Below the pieces are notes generated by a model. That model was not told where the DNA came from and searched no databases. It saw only the letters and a program-made list of their open reading frames with translations. 64,000 nt of DNA from UBA668 sp039796575 (GTDB lineage: Bacteria; Actinomycetota; Acidimicrobiia; Acidimicrobiales; Ilumatobacteraceae). The stretch spans positions 1 through 64,000 of the forward strand of contig JBDKJP010000016.1 in assembly GCA_039796575.1 (NCBI GenBank), read 5' to 3'. Shown piece after piece: positions 16,473 through 25,458 of this stretch; positions within the stretch are counted from its first letter, which is position 1, and each line of letters begins with the position of its first letter. The translations under genes were made by a program, and so were the position numbers.

Positions 16473-17642
16473 ATGCCGGGCCCGTTGGCGGACGTGCGCG
16501 TCCTCGATCTCACCTCGGTGGTGATGGGGCCGCTCGCGACGCAGATCCTCGGCGACCTCGGTGCCGACGTCATCACCGTCGAGGACATCGGCGGCGACAC
16601 GAACCGCTACATGGGCCCCGGCCCACATCCGCAGCTGTCGGGCATCGCGCTCAACCTGATGCGCAACAAGCGCAACATCAGCCTCGACCTGAAGCACCCC
16701 GACGGTCGCGAGGCGTGCCTGCGGCTGGCCGAGCACAGCGACATCGTGGTCACCAACCTGCGGCCCGGACCGCTGTCGCGACTGGGGCTGGCGTACGACG
16801 ACGTCGCGGCGCGCAAGCCCGACATCATCTTCTGTCAGGCGCAGGGGTGGCCCACCGACGGGCCCGACGGCGATCGGCCTGCGTACGACGACGTGGTGCA
16901 GTCGGCATCGGGTGTGGCGCACCTCTACCAACTCACCGACGGTGAGCCGCGCATCGTGCCGAGCATCGTGGCCGACAAGGTGAGCGGGCTCACCATCGTC
17001 TACGCGGTGCTCGCGGCGCTGCACCACCGCGACCGCACCGGCGAGGGCCAACGGCTCGAGGTGCCGATGGTCGACGCGATGCGTGCGTTCATGCTCGTCG
17101 AGCACGGCGCCGACGCCATTCCCGTGCCACCCCTCGGCCGCACCGGGTACCCGCGCATGCTGTCGCCCGATCGTCGCCCCCAGCGCACTGCCGACGGCTG
17201 GATCCACATGCTCCCGTACAGCACGGCGAACTACGTCGACCTGTTCCGAGCTGTCGGCAACGACACACTGGCCGACGACCCGCGCCTCGCCACCCGGGCC
17301 TCGCGGTCCGCGAACGTCGACATGCTGTATGCCGCGGTCACCGAGGCCGTGCGCACGAAGACCACCGCCGAGTGGCTCACGTTCTGCGACGACCACGACA
17401 TCCCGTGCACGCCGGTGGTCGAGCTCGACGACGTGGTCGCCACGTTCCCCGTGGCCGAACATCCGGTGGCCGGCGGCTACCGCGTCATCCCGTCGGCGAC
17501 GCGCTTCGACCGCACGCCGGCATCGGTGCGTCGCCCGGCGTCGCTCATCGGTCACGACGGCGACGAGGTGCTGGCCGAGGTGGGCTACTCGCCCGACGAA
17601 CTGGCCGCGCTGCGCGAGGCCGGCGCGCTCAGGAGCCGCTGA
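16473..17642 (+). CDS. CaiB/BaiF family CoA-transferase
   Basis: The protein has 389 residues and belongs to the class III (CaiB/BaiF) CoA-transferases, which move CoA between carboxylic acids through an aspartyl-CoA thioester. Typical segments are VLDLTSVVMGPLATQILGDLGADVI (about 10-34), RNKRNISLDLKHPDG and NLRPG. VADKVSG near 168-174 should carry the catalytic Asp. The specific acids are unknown. It follows the nucleoside permease after 11 bases and may be co-transcribed, though a metabolic link is not obvious. Its last 14 bases overlap the convergent queF gene. Confidence 0.84.
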   Translation: MPGPLADVRVLDLTSVVMGPLATQILGDLGADVITVEDIGGDTNRYMGPGPHPQLSGIALNLMRNKRNISLDLKHPDGREACLRLAEHSDIVVTNLRPGPLSRLGLAYDDVAARKPDIIFCQAQGWPTDGPDGDRPAYDDVVQSASGVAHLYQLTDGEPRIVPSIVADKVSGLTIVYAVLAALHHRDRTGEGQRLEVPMVDAMRAFMLVEHGADAIPVPPLGRTGYPRMLSPDRRPQRTADGWIHMLPYSTANYVDLFRAVGNDTLADDPRLATRASRSANVDMLYAAVTEAVRTKTTAEWLTFCDDHDIPCTPVVELDDVVATFPVAEHPVAGGYRVIPSATRFDRTPASVRRPASLIGHDGDEVLAEVGYSPDELAALREAGALRSR

Positions 17643-18012
17643 GCTCGGCGATCGCCTGCACTTCGATGCCGCCACGCGGGCGCTGCGTGAGCGTGACGGT
17701 CACCCGGTGCGGCTTGGCGGAGTGCATCACTTCGCCCGCGATCTCGGCGGCGAGCGCCTCGGCGAAGACGGCACGGTCGCGGAAGCTCCACAGGTACAGC
17801 TTCAGGCTCTTGCTCTCGATGCACCACTCGTTCGGCACGTACTCGATGACCACGTGCGACAGGTCGGGCTGCTCGGTGACCGGGCACATCGAGTTGAGCT
17901 CGTCGTTGGTGAACCGCACGACGGTGACGTTGGCGGGCGCCGGGAACACCTCGACGTGCTCGATCGGGTGCCGCACGGTGTTGCCCAGGACGGTGAGTTC
18001 GGGGTGCTCCAT
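17629..18012 (-). CDS. queF: NADPH-dependent 7-cyano-7-deazaguanine reductase
   Basis: This 127-residue protein is a single-domain (unimodular) QueF. It shows the nitrile-reductase Cys43 in SMCPVTEQPD, with the conserved Asp50, and the NADPH-side motif ESKSLKLY near 66-73. QueF reduces preQ0 to preQ1, the step before insertion into tRNA in queuosine synthesis (EC 1.7.1.13). No queC, queD, queE or tgt gene lies in the window, so the precursor must come from elsewhere or be salvaged. The 3' end overlaps the CoA-transferase gene on the opposite strand by 14 bases, and it diverges from adenosine deaminase with 53 bases between start codons. Confidence 0.9.
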   Translation of the reverse strand: MEHPELTVLGNTVRHPIEHVEVFPAPANVTVVRFTNDELNSMCPVTEQPDLSHVVIEYVPNEWCIESKSLKLYLWSFRDRAVFAEALAAEIAGEVMHSAKPHRVTVTLTQRPRGGIEVQAIAELSGS

Positions 18013-18065
18013 GACGAGTCAGGGTACGGGCACGGCGATCGACCGCCTACGCTGACGGGCAGACC

Positions 18066-19124
18066 ATGAACATCATCGAACTCCCCAAAGTGCTCCTCCA
18101 CGACCATCTCGACGGCGGCCTGCGCCCCGCCACGGTGGTCGAACTCGCCGAGGAGTACGGCTACACCAACCTCCCCACGCACGACGTCGCCGAGCTGGCG
18201 TCGTGGTTCAACCGGGGCGCCAAGCGCAACGACCTGGTGCTGTACCTCGAGACGTTCGCCCACACGGTGGGTGTGATGCAGCACCGCGACGCCATCGAAC
18301 GCGTCGCCTACGAGTGCGCAGTCGACCTCGCCGCCGACGGTGTGGTGTACGCCGAGGTGCGCATGGCACCCGAGCTGTGCACCGAGCAGGGGCTCACGCT
18401 CGACGAGGTGGTGCAGGCCATCCTCGACGGCTTCCGCCGTGGCAGCGAGGGCACCGGCCTCACCATCTACCTCATCTGCTCGGCCATGCGCACCGCGGCG
18501 CGCAGCCTCGAGATCGCCGAGCTGGCGGTGCGGTTCCGCGACGCCGGCTGCGTGGGCTTCGACATCGCCGGTGCCGAGGCCGGCTTCCCGCCCACCCGTC
18601 ACCTCGACGCGTTCCAGTACGTGCAGCGCGAGAACTTCCACACCACCATCCACGCCGGCGAGGCGTTCGGCCTGCCGAGCATCTGGGAGGCCGTGCAGTT
18701 CTGCGGCGCCGAGCGTCTGGGCCACGGTGTGCGCATCGTCGACGACATCAGCGGCCCCGAGGGGCAGGAGCAGCTCGGCCGCCTGGCGTCGTTCGTGCGC
18801 GACCGTCGCATCCCGCTCGAACTGTGCCCCACCAGCAACGTCGGCACCGGCGTGTGCGCCAGCATCGCCGAGCACCCCATCGGCATGCTCCGCCGGCTGC
18901 GCTTCCGCGTCACGCTCAACACCGACAACCGGTTGATGAGTGCCACGTCGATGACGCTCGAGATGGAGCAGCTCCGCGACGCGTTCGGCTGGGGCCTCGA
19001 CGACTTCGAGTGGATCACCATCAACTCGATGAAGTCGGCGTTCGCCCCGTTCCCCGAGCGGCTCGCCATCATCAACGGCGTCATCAAGCCCGGCTACGCG
19101 AAGGCCCGCGCCGCAGCGCTCTGA
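18066..19124 (+). CDS. add: adenosine deaminase
   Basis: This 352-residue metal-dependent deaminase of the adenosine/AMP deaminase family keeps all the expected motifs. Zinc ligands His12 and His14 are in LLHDHLDGG, His196 is in IHAGEAFG with the catalytic Glu199, RLGHGVR and LCPTSN follow, and Asp287 in LNTDNRLMS completes the site. It converts adenosine and deoxyadenosine to inosine forms in the cytosol. Its place downstream of a BMP-type transporter and directly before upp supports a salvage role. The ATG at 18066 gives a start at the family's usual N-terminus (IELPKVLLHDH). Confidence 0.9.
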   Translation: MNIIELPKVLLHDHLDGGLRPATVVELAEEYGYTNLPTHDVAELASWFNRGAKRNDLVLYLETFAHTVGVMQHRDAIERVAYECAVDLAADGVVYAEVRMAPELCTEQGLTLDEVVQAILDGFRRGSEGTGLTIYLICSAMRTAARSLEIAELAVRFRDAGCVGFDIAGAEAGFPPTRHLDAFQYVQRENFHTTIHAGEAFGLPSIWEAVQFCGAERLGHGVRIVDDISGPEGQEQLGRLASFVRDRRIPLELCPTSNVGTGVCASIAEHPIGMLRRLRFRVTLNTDNRLMSATSMTLEMEQLRDAFGWGLDDFEWITINSMKSAFAPFPERLAIINGVIKPGYAKARAAAL

Positions 19125-19171
19125 GCCACGGCCTTTCGGCCCGGCCCCGCCGTTCTGGCACACTCGCGGGC

Positions 19172-19807
19172 ATGCCCGTCGCAGTTCACGTCGTCGACCA
19201 CCCGCTCATCGCCGATTCGCTCACGCGAGTGCGCGATGTGTCCACGCCCAACGCCCTGTTCCGTCAGGAGCTCGAGCGCATCGGCAACCTGCTCATCGCC
19301 GAGGCCACCCGTGGCCTGCCCACGCATGCGGTGAAGGTGCAGACCCCGCTGGTCGAGACGCTCGGCCGTCAGCTCACCAACCAGCCGGTGGTGGTGCCCG
19401 TGCTGCGCGCCGGCCTCGGCTTCCTGCACGCCGCGCAGGAGCTGCTGCCGAACGCCGACGTCGGCTTCATCGGTGTGGCCCGCGACGAGAACACGCACAT
19501 GCCGAAGCCGTACGTGAACAAGCTGCCCGAGAACCTGGCCGGCCGTCAGGTGATCGTGCTCGACCCGATGCTCGCCACCGGCGGGTCGCTGGCCCACACG
19601 TGCGACCTGCTCATCGAGCGCGGCGTCACCGGCACCATCATCGTCGTCTGCGTGCTGGCCGCGCCCGAGGGCATCGAGCTGCTCCGCGAGCACGGCCTCG
19701 ACCTCGCGGTGTACACGGCGGCCCTCGACGAGCGCCTGAACGAGCACGCGTTCATCGTGCCTGGTCTCGGCGACGCCGGCGACCGCCAGTTCGGCTCCCC
19801 CGCCTGA
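19172..19807 (+). CDS. upp: uracil phosphoribosyltransferase
   Basis: The 211-residue enzyme makes UMP from uracil and PRPP (EC 2.4.2.9). It shows the typical N-terminal VVDHPLIADSLTRVRD, the PVLRAGLGF segment and the PRPP-binding loop VLDPMLATGGSLAH (about 129-142), ending in the family's PGLGDAGDRQFGS signature that recognises uracil. It begins 47 bases after add on the same strand, and a shared transcript is likely. A short hairpin spans its stop and that of the convergent esterase gene. Together with the transporter and add it forms a purine and pyrimidine salvage block. Confidence 0.93.
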   Translation: MPVAVHVVDHPLIADSLTRVRDVSTPNALFRQELERIGNLLIAEATRGLPTHAVKVQTPLVETLGRQLTNQPVVVPVLRAGLGFLHAAQELLPNADVGFIGVARDENTHMPKPYVNKLPENLAGRQVIVLDPMLATGGSLAHTCDLLIERGVTGTIIVVCVLAAPEGIELLREHGLDLAVYTAALDERLNEHAFIVPGLGDAGDRQFGSPA

Positions 19808-19821
19808 CCCTGCCGGGTCAG
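19804..19821. terminator. short hairpin across two convergent stop codons
   Basis: CTGACCC (19804-19810) and GGGTCAG (19815-19821) form a 7-bp perfect stem with a TGCC loop. It contains the upp stop codon and that of the convergent SGNH gene. It could act as a weak bidirectional terminator; no T-tract is present. Confidence 0.4.
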
Positions 19822-21029
19822 ATGAGGGACATGTTCGGCTCGCCGCTGGCGTTGAGGCCGTTGGCGCTGCGGGTGCAGGTGCCACCGCGCACGTTGCCGC
19901 CGTTGTAGGCCTGGCGCACGCAGTTGCGGATGGCCTTCTCACCCCACCAGTTGGGGTGGATGCTCTCCTGCACGTAGTACGGGCCGAACACGGTGCTCAG
20001 CGTGCGGATCTGCGAGATCCACTCGGTCACGTCGGCGGCACCCGCGACGGTCCAGTTGGCCTTGCCGGTGTTCTCCATCAGGTTCACGGTGTTCTCGCAC
20101 AGGCGACGGCCGTTGAACGCTGCGGCGAGGTCCATCACCACCACGTTGCTGCTCGCGTTGGCCGCGGCGGCCGCGCCCTTCACGGCGTTGTTGATCTTCA
20201 CCAGTGCGGTGCCGTTGGCCCAGTTCGCATCGGCGTTCCAGAAGCCGCAGCCGCCCGTGCTCTGACGGGTGAAGCCGCTCTCGCCGTAGCGGAAGCCCGT
20301 GCTGTTGGGGATGGGCGACGGGTAGGTCTGCACCACGATCTTGTACTGGGTGGTGGTGTAGCCGGCGTTGGCCATGGCGGTCTTCACGTTGTTGATGGCC
20401 GCGGTGATGGCGTTCTGCTGCGCCGTCACGTTGGCGGCGGTGAAGTTCGACGTGACCGAGCTGTCGTCGTTGCAGTAGTTCTTCCACCACGACGGCGACG
20501 TGAGGAAGTTCGTCACGCACGTCTGCACGATGTCGGCGAAGTTGAAGTTGTTGCCGCCGATCGACAGCTGGATCATCTTCACGTTGTGCGTGGCGGCGAA
20601 GTTCTGCAGCATCAGCGCCTGGCCCTGGTTGCCGCCGACGTTGTAGAAGTCGATGCCGGGCTTGAAGTAGCCGTCGCTGCTGGTGAACGTGCTCGTACGC
20701 GCACCCGAGCAGGCGAGGTTGAGGCTGTTCACGCCACCGCCGATGTGGATCTCGGCCGCGGTGCTGCGATGGCAGCGGTTGATGACCTCGGCGGTCTTCG
20801 TGGCGTTGTCGTAGTAGGCGGCGCTGCCGCCTGCGTCGACACTTCCCGAGCTGCTGTTGCTGTTGCCGGCCCAGCGGCCGGCCTCACCCGAGATGTACGA
20901 GTCGCCGAGGCTCACCACCCACGGCGAACCGACGCCCGGCCCGTCGGCGTGCACCACGCCGGCGGACACGGCGACCGGCACGGCCACCGACGACACCAAC
21001 AAGGACAGCGCGATCCCCAACCGACGCAT
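19818..21029 (-). CDS. secreted SGNH/GDSL esterase or lipase
   Basis: The 403-residue protein has a signal peptide (MRRLGIALSLLVSSVAVPVAVSAGVVHA) and an SGNH hydrolase domain. The catalytic Ser is in SLGDSYISGEAG, block III Asn is in LSIGGNNFNF, and Asp/His are near the C-terminus in QESIHPNWWGEKA. Several Cys pairs (RCHRS, NLACSG, TCVTN, NYCND, GGCGF) suggest disulfides outside the cell. The fold resembles secreted actinobacterial lipases of the GDSL type. I chose the second ATG (21029) because a GGAGGGG site touches the first ATG (21035) but is six bases from the second. The substrate is unknown; lipid or polysaccharide esters are likely. Confidence 0.82.
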   Translation of the reverse strand: MRRLGIALSLLVSSVAVPVAVSAGVVHADGPGVGSPWVVSLGDSYISGEAGRWAGNSNSSSGSVDAGGSAAYYDNATKTAEVINRCHRSTAAEIHIGGGVNSLNLACSGARTSTFTSSDGYFKPGIDFYNVGGNQGQALMLQNFAATHNVKMIQLSIGGNNFNFADIVQTCVTNFLTSPSWWKNYCNDDSSVTSNFTAANVTAQQNAITAAINNVKTAMANAGYTTTQYKIVVQTYPSPIPNSTGFRYGESGFTRQSTGGCGFWNADANWANGTALVKINNAVKGAAAAANASSNVVVMDLAAAFNGRRLCENTVNLMENTGKANWTVAGAADVTEWISQIRTLSTVFGPYYVQESIHPNWWGEKAIRNCVRQAYNGGNVRGGTCTRSANGLNASGEPNMSLI

Positions 21030-21105
21030 GGACATCCCCTCCGAAGCCCGCCGGTCCCCAACGACCGGATGAGCGCACGTTAGCGAGCGCGGCGAGTGCG
21101 CCGGT

Positions 21106-22305
21106 TCATGCCTCGACCGGCACCTCGACCACGGTGGCCCAGGTCGGCGGAGGCGGCGCGTGGTACTCGCCCTCCGGGCGGAACAGCCCGACGATCACCG
21201 GCCGCGACGGCTTCACCACCGGCCAGGCGGTTTCGCCGTCGGTGAGCACCACCACGATGTCGGGCGTGGGGCGTTCCGCGAGCGCGGCCCGGATGCCCTC
21301 CACCATGTCGGTGCCACCGCCACCGATCAGCTCGATGCGTTCACCGGGGCGCACCGGCACGCGGTGGGCCACGGTGTCGGTGGCCCAGAGCCGGATCCGC
21401 TCCGCACGAACGCCGGCGGCGCGCATCATCGACACGACCTCGGTCCAGGCGCGCGACAGCTCGGCATCGGCCACCGAGCCCGACGTGTCGATGACCACCG
21501 CCACGGTCGGCACCGGCCGCACCAGCGAGGGCAGCACGACGTTCGGCACCCGACGACGGGAGAGCCGCCCGTACCGGTAGTCGGTACGACCGGCCACCAC
21601 CTCGCTGAGCGCGCCACGAACGGCAGCACCGAACTGGCGACGCCAGTCGACGACCGGCCGCAGGAACGTCTCCGCCCACCGGGACCACCCTCCCTCGGCC
21701 GTCCCCGCCTGCCGGCCGGCCAACACGGCCAGGGCCACCTGTCGACGCAGCAGGGTGGCCTCGTCGGGAGCGAGCCCGTCGGGCAGGTCACCGTGCGACG
21801 TGCCCATCATGGAGGGCTCCAGGCCGTGTGCCCCTTCGCCGCAGTCGACGTGCGGCAGCCGCGGCGGCCGCGACCGGTTGACGAGACGTTCGAAGTAGAA
21901 CTCCGCGGCACGGTGCCGCGGCATCCGCAACGTCGCCGGCGTGACGGGATGTTGCGGCAACGGAACCCCGTCGGTGAGGAGATCGTCGTTGATCTCGGCG
22001 TCGGCGGCCAGGTTCCACAGCAACGCGCTGTCCCAGTCGACGAACGCCGCCTGCGCACGATCGGAGTGGAAGCGCACCACGTGCGACACCTCGTGCAGCA
22101 GCACGCCGGCGACCACCTCCACGGGCCATTCGTCGAGCATCACCGGGTCGACGTAGAGCCGCCACCGCGCATCGACCGCGAACGTGCCGCGGCCGGGATC
22201 GTTCACCGGAGACAGCGCGTAGAGCGCGACACCGAGGAACGGGTACAGCTCGATGGCGCGCAGGCGCGCCGCGGCGAGCTTGGTCTCGTCGAACCGCTCA
22301 GCCAC
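21106..22305 (-). CDS. VWA-like metallopeptidase-domain protein (DUF2201)
   Basis: The 399-residue protein has the two-part DUF2201 layout: an N-terminal putative metallopeptidase domain with HEVSHVVRFH (zinc residues His71 and His75, Glu72), and a C-terminal VWA-like domain with VIDTSGSV as MIDAS (about 270-277) and VVVLTDGETAWP. Such proteins pair with MoxR ATPases, and here the start overlaps the 3' end of a MoxR gene by 8 bases. A stretch near 125-180 linking the two domains is unassigned. It is the last gene of a three-gene operon led by a repeat-containing membrane protein. The biological role of this operon is not known to me; see findings. Confidence 0.8.
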   Translation of the reverse strand: MAERFDETKLAAARLRAIELYPFLGVALYALSPVNDPGRGTFAVDARWRLYVDPVMLDEWPVEVVAGVLLHEVSHVVRFHSDRAQAAFVDWDSALLWNLAADAEINDDLLTDGVPLPQHPVTPATLRMPRHRAAEFYFERLVNRSRPPRLPHVDCGEGAHGLEPSMMGTSHGDLPDGLAPDEATLLRRQVALAVLAGRQAGTAEGGWSRWAETFLRPVVDWRRQFGAAVRGALSEVVAGRTDYRYGRLSRRRVPNVVLPSLVRPVPTVAVVIDTSGSVADAELSRAWTEVVSMMRAAGVRAERIRLWATDTVAHRVPVRPGERIELIGGGGTDMVEGIRAALAERPTPDIVVVLTDGETAWPVVKPSRPVIVGLFRPEGEYHAPPPPTWATVVEVPVEA

Positions 22306-23410
22306 CGCTCGGTGCCAGGCGGTCGAGCAACCCTGCCTGGCGCAGCACCGGCGCCACCACGGCGAGGGCCGCGGGCGACGGCATGGCCCCCGGCGGGCGA
22401 TGCTCGATGAGCGGTCGCATCACCGCCACGGCGAGATCGGCCTGCCCCTTCGTGACGCCGGCCGCGATGGCGGTCCAGGCCGCAGTCCACCGGGCGGGGG
22501 TGTTGTCGGCGCGCACCGCGGCCACGATGGCCGTGAGCGCCGCATACGCGCGATCGCCGCGTTCGGGCAGTTCGAAGGAATCCGGATGGGCGAGCGCCTC
22601 CTCGGGATCGGGGAGGTCGGCCTCGTCGAGCCACGACAGGTACTCCATCGCGGCCGCCGGGCCCACCGCACCGCTGAGCAGTTCGACGAGCACGGATCGG
22701 TCGGCACCCACCATGTCGACCGCACCGGCGAGCGATGCCGCGCTGGTCCACGAGCGCGGCGACGGCCACGCCCGACCGGCCTGCGTGCCGTCCTTGGGCA
22801 CCACCGAGAGCAGCGACGACCGGCGCACCAGGAACGCGCCGATGCGCGCCCGATGGGTGAGCGCCGCGCGCTCGAGGTCGGCGGCGTCGATGGTGGGCAC
22901 GACCGCGCGTTCGAAGCCACCGACGATGCCGTCGGCCCAGCCGCGGGCGTCGAGCCGCCAGTCGAGGTGGCAGAAGCGGTTCGCGAGCGGGGCGGCGAGG
23001 TCCCATCCGTCGGCGGCCTGCTCGGGCGGGTTGGCCGCGGCCACCACGAACACGTCGTCGGGCAGTTGCAGGTCGCCGACCGCACGCTCGAGCACCACCC
23101 GGAGCAGCGCTGCCTGCACCGCCGGCGGCGCGGTGGAGATCTCGTCGAGGAACAGGATGCCGCGGCCGGCCTCGGCGAGGCGCTGCGCCCACTTCGGCGG
23201 CGCGAAGTGCACCACACCGCCGTCCCCCACGACCGGCAACCCGGCGAAGTCCGATGGCTCGCGGATGGACGCGATGACCACCTCGCACGGCAGCGACGAG
23301 TCGTCGGCGAGCGCGCGGAGCGCCGACGTCTTGCCCGTGCCGGGCGGGCCCCACAGCACCGTCGGGACACGCGCCCCGACCGCCAGTGCCAACGCCTGGA
23401 TGGTGCTCAT
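22298..23410 (-). CDS. MoxR-type AAA+ ATPase
   Basis: The 370-residue ATPase has Walker A WGPPGTGKTSAL (near 20-31), Walker B GILFLDEIS (near 83-91) and AAANPPEQAADGWDL as sensor 1 with an arginine-finger region after it. A C-terminal lid extends to about 250, followed by about 100 residues of helical sequence not found in minimal MoxR proteins. The ATG at 23410 forms a TGATG overlap with the stop of the repeat protein gene and is preceded by AGAGGGAG. It should drive remodelling by the DUF2201/VWA partner encoded directly downstream. This is a second MoxR-VWA pair, distinct from the CoxD/CoxE pair at 0.7-2.8 kb. Confidence 0.85.
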   Translation of the reverse strand: MSTIQALALAVGARVPTVLWGPPGTGKTSALRALADDSSLPCEVVIASIREPSDFAGLPVVGDGGVVHFAPPKWAQRLAEAGRGILFLDEISTAPPAVQAALLRVVLERAVGDLQLPDDVFVVAAANPPEQAADGWDLAAPLANRFCHLDWRLDARGWADGIVGGFERAVVPTIDAADLERAALTHRARIGAFLVRRSSLLSVVPKDGTQAGRAWPSPRSWTSAASLAGAVDMVGADRSVLVELLSGAVGPAAAMEYLSWLDEADLPDPEEALAHPDSFELPERGDRAYAALTAIVAAVRADNTPARWTAAWTAIAAGVTKGQADLAVAVMRPLIEHRPPGAMPSPAALAVVAPVLRQAGLLDRLAPSGG

Positions 23411-25446
23411 CAACAGTCTCCCTCTTGGTCGCGCACGATGACGTCGACCGTCTCGTCGAACGGCACGACCATCGCTCGGGTCGCATTCTCACCGATCCGC
23501 ACCTCGACGCGGGCGGCGGCGAAGCTGGTCACCTGGTACACCCCGAACGCACCGGGCCGCACCGCGGCCTGGAACTGATCCATGAGGCCGAACGCATCGA
23601 ACATCTGGAAGTCGACGGGCAGGGCCTGCCCGCGGCTCTCGATGGTGACGGCCATGAGGATGCCGAGTCGCTCCACGTGGACCTCGGCGACGTCCGAGGT
23701 GCAGACCACGGTGTCGGGCGTCAGGCCGGACCGTCCGGACGTGACCACCCACGTCGGCTGGTCGAGTTGGTCGATCAGGGAGCGCGGATCGGTGGTCGAT
23801 GAGGGCGCCACGGTGTCGTCGGCACACTCACGCAGCACGCCACTCATCAAAACGGCGACCATCGCGATGATGGCGCTGCGCGCCCAACGGCCGCCGACCT
23901 GCGCGGTGCTCCGCCGTCGTTGCCGGGTGCGCCTCGTGCGCGGGATGTTGGTCCACGTGTGCTCCGCCTGCCGGCGCACGCCCGCGTCCGGGTCGCTGCG
24001 CAGTTCGCGTGTCGTGGTGACCCCGTTGAAGCGCGCCGCGTTCGTGCGCACCAGGGGGTGTGCGTCCCGTGCCAGCCGCACCAGGACGTCCTCGGTGAGC
24101 GTGCTCGCCCCGACCGCCTTCATCATCCGCGTCATCCACAGCGAGGAGTCGGCGGCGTTCGCGCCGGCGACGTCGCGGTAGGCCTGCTGGCGAGCCTGCC
24201 CGAGGTCGCCCGGGGTGCCGGCACACGTGACGGGGTCGAAGTTCGGGTCGCCGGAGCCACCGCCGAGTGCCAGCCACACGAGCACCCGTTCACGCAGGTC
24301 GTCGGGCAGTGTCGGGACGGCCGCGAGCCGCCGCAGCAGCCACTTCGGGGCATCGCCGTCGTCGGCCACGGCGTGGATGCGCCCGATCGGCCGCGAGGGG
24401 TGGATGCGGGAGAGCTGGCTCACGAACTGGTCGCCGTAGCTGATCATCCAGTCGATGGCGCGCAGCGGTGTCCGCGGGTTCTCGGCCAACCGCAGCAGCA
24501 CGGCGCCGTGCCGGGCCAGCGAGATGTACTCGGTGTCGTCGAGGTCCTGCCGGCGGGCGAGCCCCTCGTCGAGTGCCCACCGCAAGGCGGACCGGAGCCG
24601 CTTGCGGGCACGGGGGCCGGCGTGCGGGTTGAGGGCGACCGCGAGCTGGATGGAGAAGTGCGCGCTCGAGGCCGAGTGCCACAGGAAGTAGGGCGACGTG
24701 GACGACATGGCACGCGCCACACGCATCAACGTGGACCGACGGCATGCGGCCGCCATCCTGACGGCGAGCGGCTGTGGCCGGCGCATCACTTCCGCAGCGG
24801 CGTTCGCTCGGCCACGCAGCACCATCCGGCGCCGCACGCGATCGGAGAGGTCGTCGCGGCGGGCGATGGCCTCCTGCACCTCGGGGAACGGTGACCGGGC
24901 CACCGCCAACGCGGCCGCATCCGACAACGACGCGCGCTGCGCGATGAGGAGACCCGACCAGCGTTCTGCGGCGGCGAACCGGCGGGCAGCCTTCGACTCG
25001 AACCGCCCGGCGGAGGCGATCCAACGCCACCGAGGGTCCTGGAACAGCGTCAGCGTGAGCGCCGGGTCGACACGCAGGCGCTCGATGAGGCGCTCCTCCA
25101 TCGCCGGCGTGCCGTTGCCCGACCCGATGATCTCGACGAGCATCTCGACGTCGATGTCCTGGTGACGCAGCACGGTCCGGCGGACGCGACGGTCGTGGTC
25201 GCGCACCAGCGTCGACACCACGTCGGATGGCAGGTCGGCGCGTGCCGCGATCGCCGCGCGCACGGGTGCCTTCGCGTCGCGGGCGAGCGCGACCACGGCG
25301 GTCGGCGACAGGTGCGGGTGCCGCGCGCACAGCACCCGCACGCGCACGTCGGCGTGGCCGCGCAGCTGCTCGATGGTCGCAGGGTCGGTCGATGGCGTGC
25401 CGGCCGTGCACAGTTCGTCGTCGGTCGCCCCCGGCACGGGCGGCAT
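23410..25446 (-). CDS. variant leucine-rich/HEAT-like repeat protein with one membrane helix
   Basis: The 678-residue protein leads the MoxR-DUF2201 operon. Residues 1 to about 490 are made of repeating helical units such as LRGHADVRVRVLCARHPHLS and VVALARDAKAPVRAAIAAR, resembling variant leucine-rich (LRV) or HEAT-type repeats. A basic segment (RRTRQRRRST) precedes a hydrophobic helix near 522-537 (SAIIAMVAVLMSGVL), and a C-terminal domain of about 140 residues then probably lies outside the cell. The repeats would therefore be cytosolic and could bind the ATPase or clients. The ATG at 25446 has no strong ribosome site. No enzyme motif is visible. Confidence 0.72.
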   Translation of the reverse strand: MPPVPGATDDELCTAGTPSTDPATIEQLRGHADVRVRVLCARHPHLSPTAVVALARDAKAPVRAAIAARADLPSDVVSTLVRDHDRRVRRTVLRHQDIDVEMLVEIIGSGNGTPAMEERLIERLRVDPALTLTLFQDPRWRWIASAGRFESKAARRFAAAERWSGLLIAQRASLSDAAALAVARSPFPEVQEAIARRDDLSDRVRRRMVLRGRANAAAEVMRRPQPLAVRMAAACRRSTLMRVARAMSSTSPYFLWHSASSAHFSIQLAVALNPHAGPRARKRLRSALRWALDEGLARRQDLDDTEYISLARHGAVLLRLAENPRTPLRAIDWMISYGDQFVSQLSRIHPSRPIGRIHAVADDGDAPKWLLRRLAAVPTLPDDLRERVLVWLALGGGSGDPNFDPVTCAGTPGDLGQARQQAYRDVAGANAADSSLWMTRMMKAVGASTLTEDVLVRLARDAHPLVRTNAARFNGVTTTRELRSDPDAGVRRQAEHTWTNIPRTRRTRQRRRSTAQVGGRWARSAIIAMVAVLMSGVLRECADDTVAPSSTTDPRSLIDQLDQPTWVVTSGRSGLTPDTVVCTSDVAEVHVERLGILMAVTIESRGQALPVDFQMFDAFGLMDQFQAAVRPGAFGVYQVTSFAAARVEVRIGENATRAMVVPFDETVDVIVRDQEGDC

Positions 25447-25458
25447 GCTAGATCGCGC

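Noticed and set aside
17629..18012. GTP cyclohydrolase (folE)
   Set aside because: QueF and FolE share a fold, but the CPVTEQPD Cys and ESKSLKLY motif define the nitrile reductase.
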